From: Hydractinia symbiolongicarpus
Taxonomy: Eukaryota > Cnidaria > Hydrozoa > Anthoathecata > Hydractiniidae
Length of the DNA: 60,000 nucleotides
Assembly: GCF_029227915.1 (NCBI RefSeq)
Contig: NC_079888.1
Coordinates: forward strand, 17,898,001-17,958,000
Direction: 5' to 3'
The stretch's first letter is position 1. Each line of letters opens with the position of its first letter. This document shows, piece by piece, positions 11,226 to 23,280 of the stretch. Below the pieces are notes generated by a model that worked only from the letters and a program-made list of their open reading frames with translations, had not been told where the DNA came from and did not search any database. The position numbers were made by a program, and so were the translations under genes.

Positions 11226-13909
11226 TCAGTCAGACTGCCTGATGAGGTTGCTCTGCTTGTGGTTCCGCGATTTCGGTATTAAGTGCGTCTCCCCCTTCTC
11301 CTGGTTCATTATACGGTATGGTGGCATCGGATTTCTCGGCATCCTCACGTTCGTTCTCTTGTGTCGTTGGCTCGAGATCGTACTCGTCAGTGGTATTATC
11401 GACCTCGGCAGGGTAATTCTCTGGCAAGGATGGTTCAGGTTCGTTTTCGTCAGTGCTACCTTCGACCTCGTTAGGATCTGGTGTTTCGGCTGTAATTGGA
11501 TCCACATCTGATTTATCTGAAGTGGTGCTGATTGTTTTCCACTTCGCAGATTTGTGGATTCTCTTGCCTGAACTGCGAAATGGCTTGACATGAATGCTAT
11601 TTCGCATGAATGACTTGTCATTACGTCAAAGGGCAATAGCGTTCCCTTTGACCTTCATGACTTCAGCGGGGTTGTGTTCCCAACGGCTAGTGAGCTTGTT
11701 TCGATGCTTCTTTTTGTCGGCGATATGGACGATGTCTCCTATTTTAGTGCTGTGTGGCTTGGCACGATTTTTCTTAACAGCTTGGCTTTAAATATTTGCC
11801 TGCGGTCGACATCTTGTTTCTCCACTCGCGTCGAATCGGAATGCGATGTATCATTTGTAGAGATCTTATCTCGGATGGGACGGCCGAATAAGAGCTCAGT
11901 AGGCGCCGCACCTGTTGTGACATGGGGTGCGGAACGGTATGACAATAAAAAGTTCTTCAATGCGATTTGCCAATCGACACCGTCAGCTACGGCGGTTTGG
12001 ATGCATTTTTTCAGTTTCCGGTTATAATGATCCACCTCATCATTTGCTTGTGGGTAGTATGGAGCGACTTTGCGGTGCTTGATGTTGAACTCGGTCATCA
12101 GACGTTTGAAGCCTGCACTTATAAACTGTGGTCCATTGTCTGTGACCATTTCGTCTGGGGATCCGTAGCGGCAAAACATCTTCTTGACTTTCTTTGCAAT
12201 GGCGTGTATCAATTTTGTGTAGGATTTTCACCTCAGGATATCTGCTGTAATATTGTCGATGCATACCAGTAGATTTTCGTCTTTCGCAAATGGACCGCAT
12301 AAATCGCATCCGAGCAGAAACCAAGGTTTTCGAGGTATTGTTGTCATCTCCAAAGGTGTATGGGGTGTCAGGGGTTCAGTGACTTGACAGCAATGGCATG
12401 TGTTAACCAATTCCTCAGCGTCCTTGGATATGCCTGGCCACCAAACTTTGGAGCAAAGTCGTTGTTTTGTGCGAACAATACCTTGGTGTTCCTCGTGAGC
12501 TAACTGAAGAACTCTGGTACGTAGCTTTTTAGGGACGACCACTCGGTCTTTGAACATGACGACATCACGTTTGATGGACAGGTGTGGTTTCCATGGAGCA
12601 TGCTTGCTTGCTTGAATTTGCCTTTGAACGAACCAGTAATGATGCAATCTTTCAATTCATTAAGCCCTTTGACCTCTTTGGAAGCTATTTTAAATTCGGA
12701 CTTGGAGATTGGAACTGGTAGAGTGCTTTGTAGCATAAACTAGCGTTAACGTAGGACTCGGCTCTGCCATCGTCCTTAAGATCATGGGGTAATGGATTTG
12801 AACGTGAAAGGAAATTAGATGCGTTGTTGTTGCCTGGTTGGTATTGAACGTCAAATAAAAATGGTGTTAGGTACATCATCCATCTTTTGATACGTGGCGG
12901 TGGTTTAGCATTAACGCAGAAGGGGGGCACTAGCAGCTTATGGTCCGTAGAGACAGTGAACTTCATGCCGTAGAGATATATCTTGAAACGATGGATTGCG
13001 AAGTGGATTCCCAGACAATCCCTTTCGATTTGGCTATATCGTTTCTCCACTGGTGTAAGTGAGCGACTCAAGTAACTAACCGGCCTCAATGTTCCATCCG
13101 GTTGCCTTTGAGATATGAGTGCGCCTAATCCCGATGGTGATGCATCAACTATGATGTGGATTTCTGCGTGTGGATTGAAATGGGCTAGTGTGCCGGCGGA
13201 TATGAGTAAACTGTTTTCCATTTCCATTCGGTATCTTTCTTGGGCAACTCTCGAAGGGGTTTTGTAATGGTAGCTAGATTTGGTATGAAACTAGCACAGT
13301 ATGTGACCATTCCAAGGAATGAGCGTACTTCCTTTGAATTTGTTGGCTGCTTTAAGGAGTTTATAGTCTCTACTTTGACTGGGTCGGGGGACAAGCCACC
13401 TGTAGATATGACATGCTCCATATACGTTAGTTCGTTCCTGAAAAACTTACATTTTTTAAATTGATGGTGAGATTATGTTCTCTGAGACCCTTTAATGCTT
13501 CCTCGAGCCTGTTGAACATTTCCCCTTCATTTTCAGCACCTATGATAATGTCTTCAGACATATTATGTACTTTGTGCATTCCTTGTAGCACTCGCTCGAT
13601 CTCGCGCTGGTAGATTTCGGTTGCGGCACTGTTTCTATAGATGAGCCGTGCATAGCGTAATATGCCATCTCTAGCAGCAAAAGCAGTGAGACCTCTGGAT
13701 TCCTTATCTAATGTAACTTAGTGGCATCCTTGGTTGAGGTCTAGATGGACTATGGTTACGGTACTGCCACTGTCGATCAATAATTTTACAATAATCTGGC
13801 CTATTGTGATAGGTATTATTGGTTTCTGATCACGTTTCCGGATAGCAAAGCAGTATTCATCATCTGAGCTGGAGATTGACTCTGATGCAGTTACGTATCT
13901 CACGGCCAC
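11226..13909 (-). pseudogene. Broken pol of the Gypsy element (PR, RT, RH, IN)
   Basis: Protease at 13909-13720 has LLIDSGSTVTIV. The frame then jumps straight to the RT segment at DLNQG (about 13735), so the N-terminal fingers of RT are missing. The RT active-site region near 13560 reads NMSEDIIIG, where a doubled aspartate is expected. The RT connection follows, with FLGMVTYCASFIPN (13340-13290). RNase H at 13227-12900 has IVDASPSGLGA and STDHKLL. The integrase H2C2 zinc finger is at 12560-12440 (HEEHQG, CHCC), and the core has CDLCGPF and VTDNGPQF to about 11740. A highly acidic tail (11607-11230) ends the polyprotein. Stops and shifts separate most domains. Confidence 0.85.
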
Positions 13910-13961
13910 AGCCCTCTGGTCAGTCTCGACGTATCTGACGGTAGCTTTGGATTGGCAAACT

Positions 13962-14607
13962 TTAGCAAAATGACGAATAATTCCACATTTGTTGCAGGTT
14001 TTTCCTCTGGTAGCCCCGCATTTTGTTTTCCATATGGGAACTGCTGCCGCAACGGTAGCATACTCGGGACATTAGTGTTTGTTGTTGGCGGCTTGGTCGA
14101 CTGATTTCCGACTTTTGCATTTTCATTTTTACGGAAGTCAAGTTTGTTCTGGTTTCCTCAGCAATCGCTTGCGTTATTTTGGCGAACGACATTTTTCAAC
14201 GACTTGATCCATGATCTGTTCGTCCTTGTTGTGAAATTAACATGTTCTTGCTAACGAACGCAACTTAGTGATGTTAGTATCAATGTTTCCGTCGTCTTTT
14301 TAGGCGCATGTACGAAACACGTGTCTTTCGAAATGTTTGTTTTGCTTGGGTTTAAAAGATGCATCAAGTGCAATAAGTGCCTCATCAAAACTTTCCCCAG
14401 TGGTTGGAAGGGTGTTGAAAACTTCTTGCACACTTTCCCCCGAGCAATGTATTAGTAATGCTTTCTTTTGATTATCATCTATCACGCCTGCAGCAGCAAT
14501 GTATGTCTTGAAACCGGATACCCACTTTGTCCATCGAGAACCAAGGCTGTTTGGACCCCTTTCACATTGAAACACGTGGGTGCAGAAATTTCTAATATGT
14601 TCGCCAT
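13962..14607 (-). pseudogene. Broken gag of the Gypsy element
   Basis: The ATG at 14607 opens MANILEISAPTCF, and a frameshift near 14575 moves the frame to the WTKWVSGFKTY segment. A CCHC-type knuckle begins CYRCGSSSH at about 14065, but its second half is shifted. This is the nucleocapsid-like protein of the element. It is not functional because of the two shifts. Confidence 0.7.
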
Positions 14608-14670
14608 TTTAAACACTTGAACACTTGTAAACACTTGAATAAAAACTGTAAAATCAACGTAGGTATCTTT

Positions 14671-14686
14671 GATACTCGCAGCGCCA
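14671..14686 (-). other. Putative primer-binding site of the Gypsy element
   Basis: Just inside the 5' LTR the minus strand reads TGGCGCTGCGAGTATC. It starts with TGG, as expected for complementarity to a tRNA 3' CCA end. It sits seven bases from the estimated LTR border. Which tRNA it matches was not determined. Confidence 0.45.
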
Positions 14687-14693
14687 GTTTTTA

Positions 14694-14848
14694 TATCTCT
14701 AATTAAGCATGGAAATCTTGGGAAAAACAAAATACATGTGTACTGAAAGACGCCATCTTTCTAAACTAACTAGGTCGCACGCCTACGCGCTATTCTGCCG
14801 AACAACGGCGGAGCATGTTGGATGTCTATGTCTCTTCGGAATACCACA
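14694..14848 (-). repeat. 5' LTR of the Gypsy element
   Basis: Partner of 11051-11205, equal in length and about 95% identical in the aligned core. The gag start codon lies 87 bases inside it. Confidence 0.85.
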
Positions 14849-15674
14849 AGTTTGTTTTTTAGGAAAACTAGATGAAACGTAAAAATAAAAAAAACCAACT
14901 CTTTTTGATTTATTTTGTTTTTTAAAAAGAAAGCCTGTTAAAACACCTTTTAAGCAAATACAAATCTAACATCATAAAATTTTAGATCACAAACGACCGT
15001 TGTAGCTTGGTAAAACTGGCGAAACCAACTGAACATAAAACAATAATTCAAAATGATTTATTTGTAAAAATAATAGGTTTTTGTACCGTTCAACAGGGTA
15101 CTTCTGTTAACAACACGCAAAAATTAATAATATACGTACCGCTACACTAGACTGGTACTCTTCCGTGCTTCACTAGTCTCGATAGTAAAAACGGCGACAA
15201 AAAACAGAAGCCCGTTTTAAAATTCTACCGCCTAAAGCCGTAGAACAGTAAGTTTTTTTTCTGTATTTAAATCACAACCTGCATTACGTAGGCGTTTCCA
15301 TGAATACATTATTTTTAAAAGCAAAGTGACGATATGGCAGAGATAGATTTTAATAAACAACTTGACATATTTTTGAGATACTACAACTCTCCGTTAAAAT
15401 TGTGAGACATTGGAATTTTTTGGCTAATTTACAGAGTTGGTAGAAGAGTTTAAAACATTTGTAAATATTCAGGTCGGAAATATTCATGCCGGAGATATTA
15501 ATTTCAATGCACATAAAATCCCCAAAATTTTTAAAGAATTGGACAAGCTTATATGAAAACAATTAACACCTTGTCAACATTTACAAATGGACTTTAAAAA
15601 GTTTAAATTGTGAAATCTTCTATTAGAAATGCAGGTGAGGTGACTCCTATTATCTCGAATATGCACTTCATCTA
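14849..15674. other. Non-coding interval
   Basis: No gene is supported. A GC-richer patch at 15140-15245 (GCCCGTTTTAAAATTCTACC and flanks) may be a repeat end, but no partner was found in the window. Confidence 0.45.
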
Positions 15675-15942
15675 CTGGCTGGTGGCTTCAGTGCGAAAGT
15701 TTTGGGTTCAAATTCGGGTTGAGTCATGCCAGAGACGGTAAAAGTGTTTTCTTTTTCTGCTTAACGTTTAGCATAAGAATAAGATTGATCTTGGACGGTT
15801 GTCTAGTTAAGCGATTGTTGTGCTTGCCCGACTTTACTAGCTCAAATAGGAGCTGTAAATGCACTAAGACAACCTTCGCATGACCCTCATTTATAACAGT
15901 ACCATTAGGAACTAAAAAATCTATTCTTGGTAAATAATATTA
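15675..15942 (+). mobile_element. tRNA-derived SINE, longer copy
   Basis: It starts CTGGCTGGTGGCTTC and has a B box GGGTTCAAATTC, then GAGTCATGCCAGAGAC. The tail ends ACCATTAGGAACTAAAAAAT and TTGGTAAATAAT. Head and tail match the SINE at 1757. The middle (about 15740-15885), absent from that copy, shows what the fuller element contains. Confidence 0.65.
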
Positions 15943-17634
15943 ATCTCCATTTTAATCTCTATTTTAAACAAAACCCTTGGTCCCGTCAGCATTTGCAATC
16001 TCGCTAATTAAAATTTGTCCCGTTATCTTGAACTCCGCCATCTCGAATTATTCGCTTTCGCGATCTAATTTGGTCCTGTTCATAACAAGTGCCGAGTTAG
16101 TTTGTAAACGAAAAAAAACAATGTTCACTGTTATATTTGATGTCAGGTTCATTGAGAGTCTAATATTACTTGCCGGAATGAACTTTGAATGAACATTTTA
16201 TGTTTAGATAAAAAAGGAACTAAATTATTTAATTCATTATAGACTTTCAATACAAAAAGTTAATATATCAATTTTATTTGCAAAAGTCTTATCTGAAATG
16301 TCTCTTTCTCAACGTTTTGTTTCTAAATAACATTTTCTATACACTCCATTTTTTTCTCTGATTAGTTTGTTTGTTTTTGTGATGTTTGTATAGACGATTT
16401 GTTTATTAAATAAAAAAGAGGTCAAATTTTCTTTCTTTAAGAATGAAATATAATAATTCATTGTATAATTAGGTGTTTAATGTTTAACTATTTTGATATA
16501 TTTTCATACTTTCTTTGTAAATAAAATTCATGCACGTTAGAACTGCTTTTGATAAAAAACACTTCTCGAGAAGGTTGGTATATACATTAATTTTAAAGAA
16601 TTTTTTTGATAATTTTAATAATTTTAAGTCAGCTGAATAATTTTATCGTCAGTTTTATCAGTCTCGTTTTAAAATACAAGTTATTATTTCTCCGTTCTAT
16701 TTCCACAAATTTACACATACTGCTTGCTACCCCCTTTTTTCCAAGTGCTTGTTTGTTATTGATGTTAAATCAATGTGGTAGAAATTCTTCATAGACAGGT
16801 GGCATTGTTTCAAAAGAATTTTTTTTATATGTACACGTAATAGTATTCATATAGAGAGAACTTCAAAACTATACTTTTTGAGCAAGGGGATCTTGAAAGC
16901 TAACTTTTCAAACGTAGAGAATTTTGTATGGGCACAAACATCTAATATTTTTTAGCTTACTAGATACTGTTAGGAAAAAACAGGGCCTTATTAACTTCAC
17001 AATTACGTAAACATAAAATTTAAAGGTATAAAGGTATAAAAAACATATAAAAGGTATAAAAAAATTGTAACGTGCTGGAAATTAATGCCTGGAATCAAGC
17101 GTAAGTCTTACATGCCACGTGGATAAGTAGCTGAATGAGTTTGGGAAAGCCTAAACTATCTGTAACTTTACATTACTAATATTTCATTTAATTCAAAAAA
17201 ATAAAAGAATGTCTGACTTGTTTACCGACGAGTCCCTATGGTAACATATGTGTCGTCATAAGTTTTCATGGATATCAAGCGTATATCAAGATCTGTAATG
17301 TTATTGAAACTTGAATGTAGGTTGCAGATCAATTTACATAATTAAAAATGAAATATTTAATAACTTCTTGTCCATCACGTATCAATGAATTTTGTCAAGA
17401 TATATAAGATTTTAAATAAACGATTCAGGTTTTCGAAATTAAAACCTATTCACAACCTTTTAAAATTTCCTTGCACTAAGATAACACACCACAAAGCAAT
17501 CCAACTCAATTAAACCCAGCCGAACGCGACGCAACAAGACGTAATATTTATTTTCCTACCATAAAAAAGTTGAAAATTTATAGTGTAAAAAATTACTTCA
17601 TTGAATTTGTTTTAATTAGTGTAGATTGTTAGAC
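15943..17634. other. Non-coding 5' region of the first receptor
   Basis: Very AT-rich. A short tandem AAGGTATAAA array lies at about 17024-17065. No exon was supported; the receptor promoter presumably lies at the right end. Confidence 0.5.
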
Positions 17635-18636
17635 ATGAGCTCAGCAACCACTTGCCACAACACACATGGCAAAACAGTTTTATCATTCTTCTCAGCAACA
17701 GTATCTGCAGTGCTACTTGTTACCACAGCAACCCTCAATGCATTCATTCTGTTGGTATTTGTTCGAAATAAATCTCTTTGGCAGAAATCCATGTTTTACA
17801 AGTTGCTGTTGAATATAACAGTCGCAGATTTCTTAACAGGTGTAATCGCTGATCCAGTTTCTATAATGTTCCATACAAAAGAAGGCTTTGGGAACTATAT
17901 GACGAAAGAAGAAGTTATTCTTGTACATTACACTTTGTTTTCTTTTAACGGAGTGTCCATTTTAACAATGTCTCTGTTGTGTATTGATCGAATTGTTGCA
18001 TTGCTGAAGCCATTGAAGTACAGAAATGGATTAGAAGATTGGAAATGCTATTTGATGATATCTTCAACATGGATTTTGGGAAATTTACTGGTGATACCAT
18101 ATTTTAAAATTGGATATATCAAATATTTAGCAATATTTTCATATTTTACGGTAACATTTGCAGCGTTAAGTTTGTTACTTGTAACTATGGTATACAAAAA
18201 GTATTTCACTTCCTTCAATAAAACTGTAAGGCCGCATGATTGCAATGAATTCAAAAGAAATACAGAAACAGACGAAAACGTAGTTCATGAACATACGAAT
18301 GACTCTAATAATAAAGAGGATGGAGATATCAATGAGTGTAAGTTAAAGCCAACAAAAAGTAATAACAAGACGCATAAAATGTCGTCATCGGAAAAACGTG
18401 TCAACAAATCATTCATCACGTTGCTAGTAGTGTTTGTATTGACGTATTTGCCATCGGTTGTTATGACAACGTACATGAACCTGTGTCAAGATTGTGACTG
18501 CATGTTTATTCACGTTTTAAGAGATTTGACATTGGTCTCGATATATTCTAGTGCTCTTTGGAGACCATTGAATTTTGTGATTCGTCTGAAGACCATACGA
18601 AAGGAGATATCGACTTTACTGAATTGTTCGTCCTAA
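17635..18636 (+). CDS. Class A GPCR 1, melanocortin-receptor-like architecture, 333 residues
   Basis: Intronless. The ATG at 17635 is chosen because all four paralogues begin MSSA. N35 (1.50), D65 (2.50), DRI at 118-120 in place of DRY, and W146 (4.50) mark a rhodopsin-family receptor. There is no TM3 cysteine, ECL2 is very short (PYFKIGYIKY), and TM5 lacks its usual proline. TM6 has TYLPSV. ECL3 carries C284-x2-C287-x-C289, and TM7 has RPLNF (310-314) where NPxxY is expected. ICL3 is long, polar and variable (about 205-255). Melanocortin receptors also lack the TM3-ECL2 disulfide, have a tiny ECL2 and ECL3 cysteines, so a MECO-type relationship is a reasonable inference. The ligand is unknown. 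It is the most divergent of the four in TM6-TM7. Confidence 0.93.
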   Translation: MSSATTCHNTHGKTVLSFFSATVSAVLLVTTATLNAFILLVFVRNKSLWQKSMFYKLLLNITVADFLTGVIADPVSIMFHTKEGFGNYMTKEEVILVHYTLFSFNGVSILTMSLLCIDRIVALLKPLKYRNGLEDWKCYLMISSTWILGNLLVIPYFKIGYIKYLAIFSYFTVTFAALSLLLVTMVYKKYFTSFNKTVRPHDCNEFKRNTETDENVVHEHTNDSNNKEDGDINECKLKPTKSNNKTHKMSSSEKRVNKSFITLLVVFVLTYLPSVVMTTYMNLCQDCDCMFIHVLRDLTLVSIYSSALWRPLNFVIRLKTIRKEISTLLNCSS

Positions 18637-18726
18637 CGAAGACAGTTACGACATATTCTTTTACAAATCAATTTAACAATATTGATAAAGAATTGAAATG
18701 AGAACACATCAGTGTATGTCGTGTAT

Positions 18727-18732
18727 AATAAA
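18727..18732 (+). promoter_or_regulatory. Polyadenylation signal candidate
   Basis: AATAAA 91 bases after the stop of receptor 1, on the same strand and at a typical distance. Confidence 0.5.
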
Positions 18733-18736
18733 GTAT

Positions 18737-19554
18737 AAGAGTTCTTTTTACACAGAAAAATGTTTTAACTACTATCAATTAGCTACTTCTTGTTGTATAT
18801 ATCTCTAATCAAACTTTTTAAGTCAAGTAAATATGGCGTTGATGTAGCTTTATCGCTACATACCAGCTCAGTGCACTTTCTTCATGTATTTTTTATCAAT
18901 AGGTTTTTTGTATTCACTCTTCTTTTATCAGATTTGCAAGAACTTATTACGTTTCACAAATTTTCAGTTCTAAAAAAAATTTTTTGTTGGATAATCTTGC
19001 ATAATATGAAAAAGTACGCAAAATGCCAAAAAAAATTCAAGAACATCCAAACAAATTATTTTAGTGACTTTATCAATTTTTCCAAATAATTGACAGTCTT
19101 ATACAACTGCACTTTAGATGGCTCCACATGAGAGAAGTCACATTAGATTTAAATGGCGTATAGGGGTCTTACTCAAAAAAATCCAATAACTGTTACACAA
19201 ATTGTATATATATAATAAATATTTAAATCATTGTAAATATGAATGGTTTTTTTAATTTTTTTTTAAAGGTGTATACAGCGAACAAAATGCAGATATTCTC
19301 AAGATACTTACGACCTGACACCACATGTTATTATTAAAAAGATAACTGAATGCAGATAACATAGTAAAAATAACAGGATACTTTATGGCTGAACAATAAG
19401 TCAAATTTAAACCTATTTGGCATAAGCTTATTTGGACCATAAAAGAATTGGAAGATAAGTCGTGACTTGATGAAAAGGTGGATTTAAAGTTTTTGAAGAA
19501 ATTATAAATCATTAATAATTTTGTAAACACATCTTAATAGTTACAAAGTTCCAC
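18737..19554. other. Non-coding interval
   Basis: AT-rich, with no supported gene between receptor 1 and the Penelope-like fragment. Confidence 0.5.
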
Positions 19555-20130
19555 AACAAATTGGATTTCACTGTTTATGAGTTTTTGGTAGTCCGTACAA
19601 TCGAGGTGGTGGTCGGTAATACTGCTTATCGTCGATGTATTCTTTTCTCTTTAACTTCATTAAATTTTCCTCGCTTCTTGTGTTATAACTTTTTTAGAAT
19701 CTTTCTTGAGAAGTTTTTAAGGCCTGTTTTTGATGTGTTCGTTGCAATGAGGATGTAGTTATATGTATTCATGATAACCATTGTTCTTTCTTTGTCAGTC
19801 GGCAGGATTATGACATCTTTGCCGTTCTTTAGATTATCAATGGCAGTGAGAAATTTGTAAATTGTCCTTTGGTGTTTTTTCTGTAGCGTTTGTCTGCAGG
19901 TTTACTTTAGTTTTTACTGCGTTTGCCTCTTCTTTTAGTAAATCTTTAATTGCCTCTTCCACTTTTGCAGTTATTTCTTTCTTTGTAATTGAAGCTGGCG
20001 TCATACAGAAATTCATTCCTTTCGATAGAAAGTTCATCTTGTCTATCGTAAGTTCTCTGTTGAAAAGATTTACAATCCATCTGCTGTTGTGTACACCGTG
20101 TAGGTATCATCCTTGCATCATCATCTTTTA
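19555..20130 (-). mobile_element. Penelope-like element fragment (N-terminal and early RT part)
   Basis: In minus-strand frames, MNFLSKGMNFCMTP (20037 down), a Lys/Glu-rich linker, KFLTAIDNLKNGKDVIILPT (19860-19800) and PRLYGLPKTHK (about 19605-19573) follow one another. These match the conserved N-terminal segment and the first RT motifs of Penelope-like elements. Several stops and shifts are present, and nothing after the PKTHK motif survives. Coordinates are approximate at both ends. Confidence 0.7.
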
Positions 20131-21244
20131 TGCCAATGAATTACTGAAAACGTCATAGATATAAATCAGAAGTTACTACCAGCCGTAGAAGGAATATTGT
20201 CAGAATGTAAACAAGCATTACGTTTATTTAGGAACACATTAATAAACACAAAACGTAAATGGGACCGCAACAAAATAAAGATTATTGTCTTCTTTGAAGT
20301 CAATTGTACTGTCCCACAATGTGGGCAACGACATTATATCTTCTCCCAATTTCTATAATAGCAACAGATTCTCGCGTTGGTTGCTGTCTTCTATTCTTAT
20401 TTGTCGAGTCTTGCTTGGTTAACCTGAACTACTCAAGAAGGTCATTGCTCTTTAGACTGTAGAACTTATCTACCGCTGAAGATACGTATAGCATTGCTCT
20501 GGTTTGTCAGTCACACAAGCCAATTGGCGGTTAGTTGATGGCTCCAAATGGCCTCACTGACAACACTGCGTTTAAAAAAACCCGAAGTGGGGACAAGAAC
20601 CGTTGACAACGGTACCACTACAACTAAAGTAAAGTAGAATTAGGAATATTTGACGTCACAAAAAAAAGGTGTTGAACTTTTCCTAGAAACATTTTTTTTA
20701 CTTTCACCACGTTAACGTCATAAATATTTAGTAACGAGATAACGAAATTAATTTTCAGTATCTTAATTAGCGATGCAGAGCGAAAGTAATTATATAATTA
20801 CACTTTTACTTAAGAAAAATTTTCGTTGTTATTTTCGATGATCACGAAGAAAGTTTTTAATCACATCAACCGTGTGTGTATTGGATAAAACAAAAACACT
20901 AATACGTAAACAATGATATGAAGACAAGAACCACTGTCAATACTAATAGTTTCAATAGAAAGTGACGTGTTCTTTGATAAATATATCTTTCGTCTTGCCG
21001 ATTTTGTTTTACTTTCGACTTAGACTCGATAAACATATAGATCTAACTGCAAAGAGATAAAAAGGAAATGTTTGTACTCTAAGATGTTGTGAAAGTTTTA
21101 AAGAATACCATGCTGTTGCAAACCAAACATTAAGAAGTAAGATTAACGTAATCATTCATGATAAACTAACTGTTTCATCCACCTGTACTAAAAACTAACT
21201 ATTTACAAATATATCGTTTAATTAAAGCTAGAGAGCTAATCAAT
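20131..21244. other. Non-coding 5' region of the second receptor, with a CRE palindrome
   Basis: A consensus cAMP-response octamer TGACGTCA lies at 20651-20658, 587 bases upstream of the receptor 2 ATG. A weak tRNA-like stretch at about 20585-20635 (minus) was not convincing. There is no other gene. Confidence 0.45.
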
Positions 21245-22336
21245 ATGAGCTCGGCAACTGCTTGCAATACCACGCATGGTGGAACAGCTTTAACCGTTTT
21301 TTCAACCTCCGTATCCGCAGTTCTTTTTGTTCCCACAGCAATACTTAATGCACTTCTTTTGTTAGTGTTTATTCGAAACAAGAAACTTTTGCACAAATCC
21401 ATTTTCTACAAGATGCTATTTAACATTGCAGTAGCAGATTTTTTAACAGCCATCCTTACTGAAGCAGTTTCTGTGTCATTCCTTACGAAAGAAAGTTTGG
21501 GAAAGCATATATCAAAAGAAGAGACTGCACTTTTACATTACACTTTGTTTTCTATAAACGGAGTTTCCATTTTAACAATGTCTCTGTTGTGTATCGATCG
21601 AATTGTTGCATTGCTGAAACCACTGAAGTACAGAAATGGATTAAAGAATTGGAAATGCTATCTGATAATATCTTCAACATGGATTTTTGGAAATTTACTG
21701 GTGATACCATATTTCAAAATAGGATATATCAAATATTTGGCAGTATTTTCCTATTTCACGGTGGTTGTTACAGCTTTGAGTTTAATACTTGCAGCTATAG
21801 TGTACAGAATATATTTTGTTCCATCCAACGCATCTGCTCGTACAGCTTCCAAAGTAAAGAGAGACTTGCATCAATATGAAAATGTAGATGGGAAAGATAG
21901 CGGCGGGAACTTGACCGTACAAGTGAATGAATCAGAAAGTAAAGCAATTAAAAGCAACAGCATGCAGGAAAGATCAAAGATTCTTGATGACCACAAAAAT
22001 GTCGAGCATACAAATAAGAAAATGTCGTCACCGGAACGTCGAGTAAACAAATCATTCATTACGTTATTGGTTGTGTTTTTAGTGACGTATTTACCATCTG
22101 TTATCATGACAACATATATGAATTTATGTCAGAATTGTAACTGCATGTTTATTCATGCGTTACGAGATTTGACATTCCTGTCAATACTATCAAGCGCCTT
22201 ATGGAGACCACTGAATTTTGTCTTACGTTTAAAGATAATACGAAGAGAAATGAAGAAATTACTTGGCTGTAAAAATGTATCTGTTTTGCGCGATGAAAAA
22301 AAATTGAATAGTTCTCCTGAGTCTTCAAGAATATAG
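21245..22336 (+). CDS. Class A GPCR 2, melanocortin-receptor-like architecture, 363 residues
   Basis: Intronless, in the same orientation as receptor 1. It starts MSSATACNTTHG with an N-glycosylation sequon at N8. N35, D65, DRI (118-120) and W146 are conserved. The helix 1-2 loop NKKLLHKS resembles receptor 4 more than 1 or 3. TM2 ends AILTEAVS where the others have a D-P-V-S motif. ICL3 is about 80 residues and rich in Lys, Glu and Ser. ECL3 has C295-x2-C298-x-C300, and TM7 has RPLNF. The TM6-to-tail DNA (about 22040-22266) is almost identical to the matching parts of receptors 3 and 4. It is probably a plasma-membrane receptor of unknown ligand. Confidence 0.93.
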   Translation: MSSATACNTTHGGTALTVFSTSVSAVLFVPTAILNALLLLVFIRNKKLLHKSIFYKMLFNIAVADFLTAILTEAVSVSFLTKESLGKHISKEETALLHYTLFSINGVSILTMSLLCIDRIVALLKPLKYRNGLKNWKCYLIISSTWIFGNLLVIPYFKIGYIKYLAVFSYFTVVVTALSLILAAIVYRIYFVPSNASARTASKVKRDLHQYENVDGKDSGGNLTVQVNESESKAIKSNSMQERSKILDDHKNVEHTNKKMSSPERRVNKSFITLLVVFLVTYLPSVIMTTYMNLCQNCNCMFIHALRDLTFLSILSSALWRPLNFVLRLKIIRREMKKLLGCKNVSVLRDEKKLNSSPESSRI

Positions 22337-23280
22337 AGTGTGTGACCACAAATACGTTCAATAGAAGTGGCTTCAGAAATAAGCGCCTTTAATGGTTGAG
22401 TGAAATTGCATTTGTTGTGTTTATGAATAGTAAGGGAAAAAAATGGTGAATTTGACTATAATCCGCCAATTGTTTTACCTTTAAAAACAACGAGAACTGA
22501 AAAAAGCGATGCGGCATGCTTGTCTGTGATTGGTTTAAATTGAGCTAGATAAGAATTAAAAGACAAAACTTAAATTTATATTGCCTTGTAGTTGGTGGAT
22601 TTGAAGAATTGTTACACAGATAGCAAAATGAAAAGAAAACATTACAGTGTTTTTAGACGCAATGGTAAACCTGTTCTATTATTTCAAATGTAGCTACAAT
22701 TTTAATCGAAAGAGGAAATGAAAGTTGAATGTGTTATTTTTTTAGTTTCGGTGTAGCTAACCATAACCTACATTGGCACAGGATGTTGTTCACCTTTCTG
22801 GGAACTTTCTGCAAATAATTTCCGATTAAAGAAACAAAAAAGATAAGATAAGTTATTGTGAAACTGCTTTTAATATAACAACATCAGAATGACGACTTTC
22901 TAAAATTAGTGTCGTTTAATAACTTTATTGTTTGTGTGAAAAGAAATATTATTTTATTGTTGTAGCTACGTCATCACATGTTTGAGATTTTAATAAATTT
23001 AATATCAAACAAGAAGCCCTGGGGGCTCTAAGAATTTCCGCTCGCTACCAAAATATTTGATGACAACCTGCTAATTCGTTGTGTTATCGTGCCAGACATT
23101 CGAAGAGGTTTGGTGCATGAAGCTCTGAAGATAAAGCACACATGTGACATTATATCTTACAACAAACGCAAACAAAACGAAACGTGTCATAATAAACTCA
23201 CATTTTAAAAGAAATTGCTAACAAAATTACAGCCTATCATTCATAGTTGAAAGTCTTGCGCTTGAAACGTTTATGGTCTT
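22337..23280. other. Non-coding interval
   Basis: 3' flank of receptor 2. No gene is supported. Confidence 0.5.

Larger units (their letters stand above)
11051..14848 (-). mobile_element. Degraded Ty3/Gypsy LTR retrotransposon
   Basis: Two direct 155-base LTRs (11051-11205 and 14694-14848) enclose gag-like, protease, partial RT, RNase H and integrase sequence on the minus strand. The order protease-RT-RNase H-integrase is diagnostic of Ty3/Gypsy. The LTRs differ at about 8 of 148 well-aligned positions, so the insertion is not recent. The element is shorter than an intact one, with a deletion between protease and RT, several stops and frameshifts, and no autonomous capacity. No clear target duplication was found. 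Confidence 0.9.

Noticed and set aside
20585-20635. tRNA-like stretch on the minus strand with an A-box-like GTAGTGGTA and GGTTCTTGTCC
   Set aside because: The two boxes are too close together for a tRNA and no cloverleaf can be drawn.
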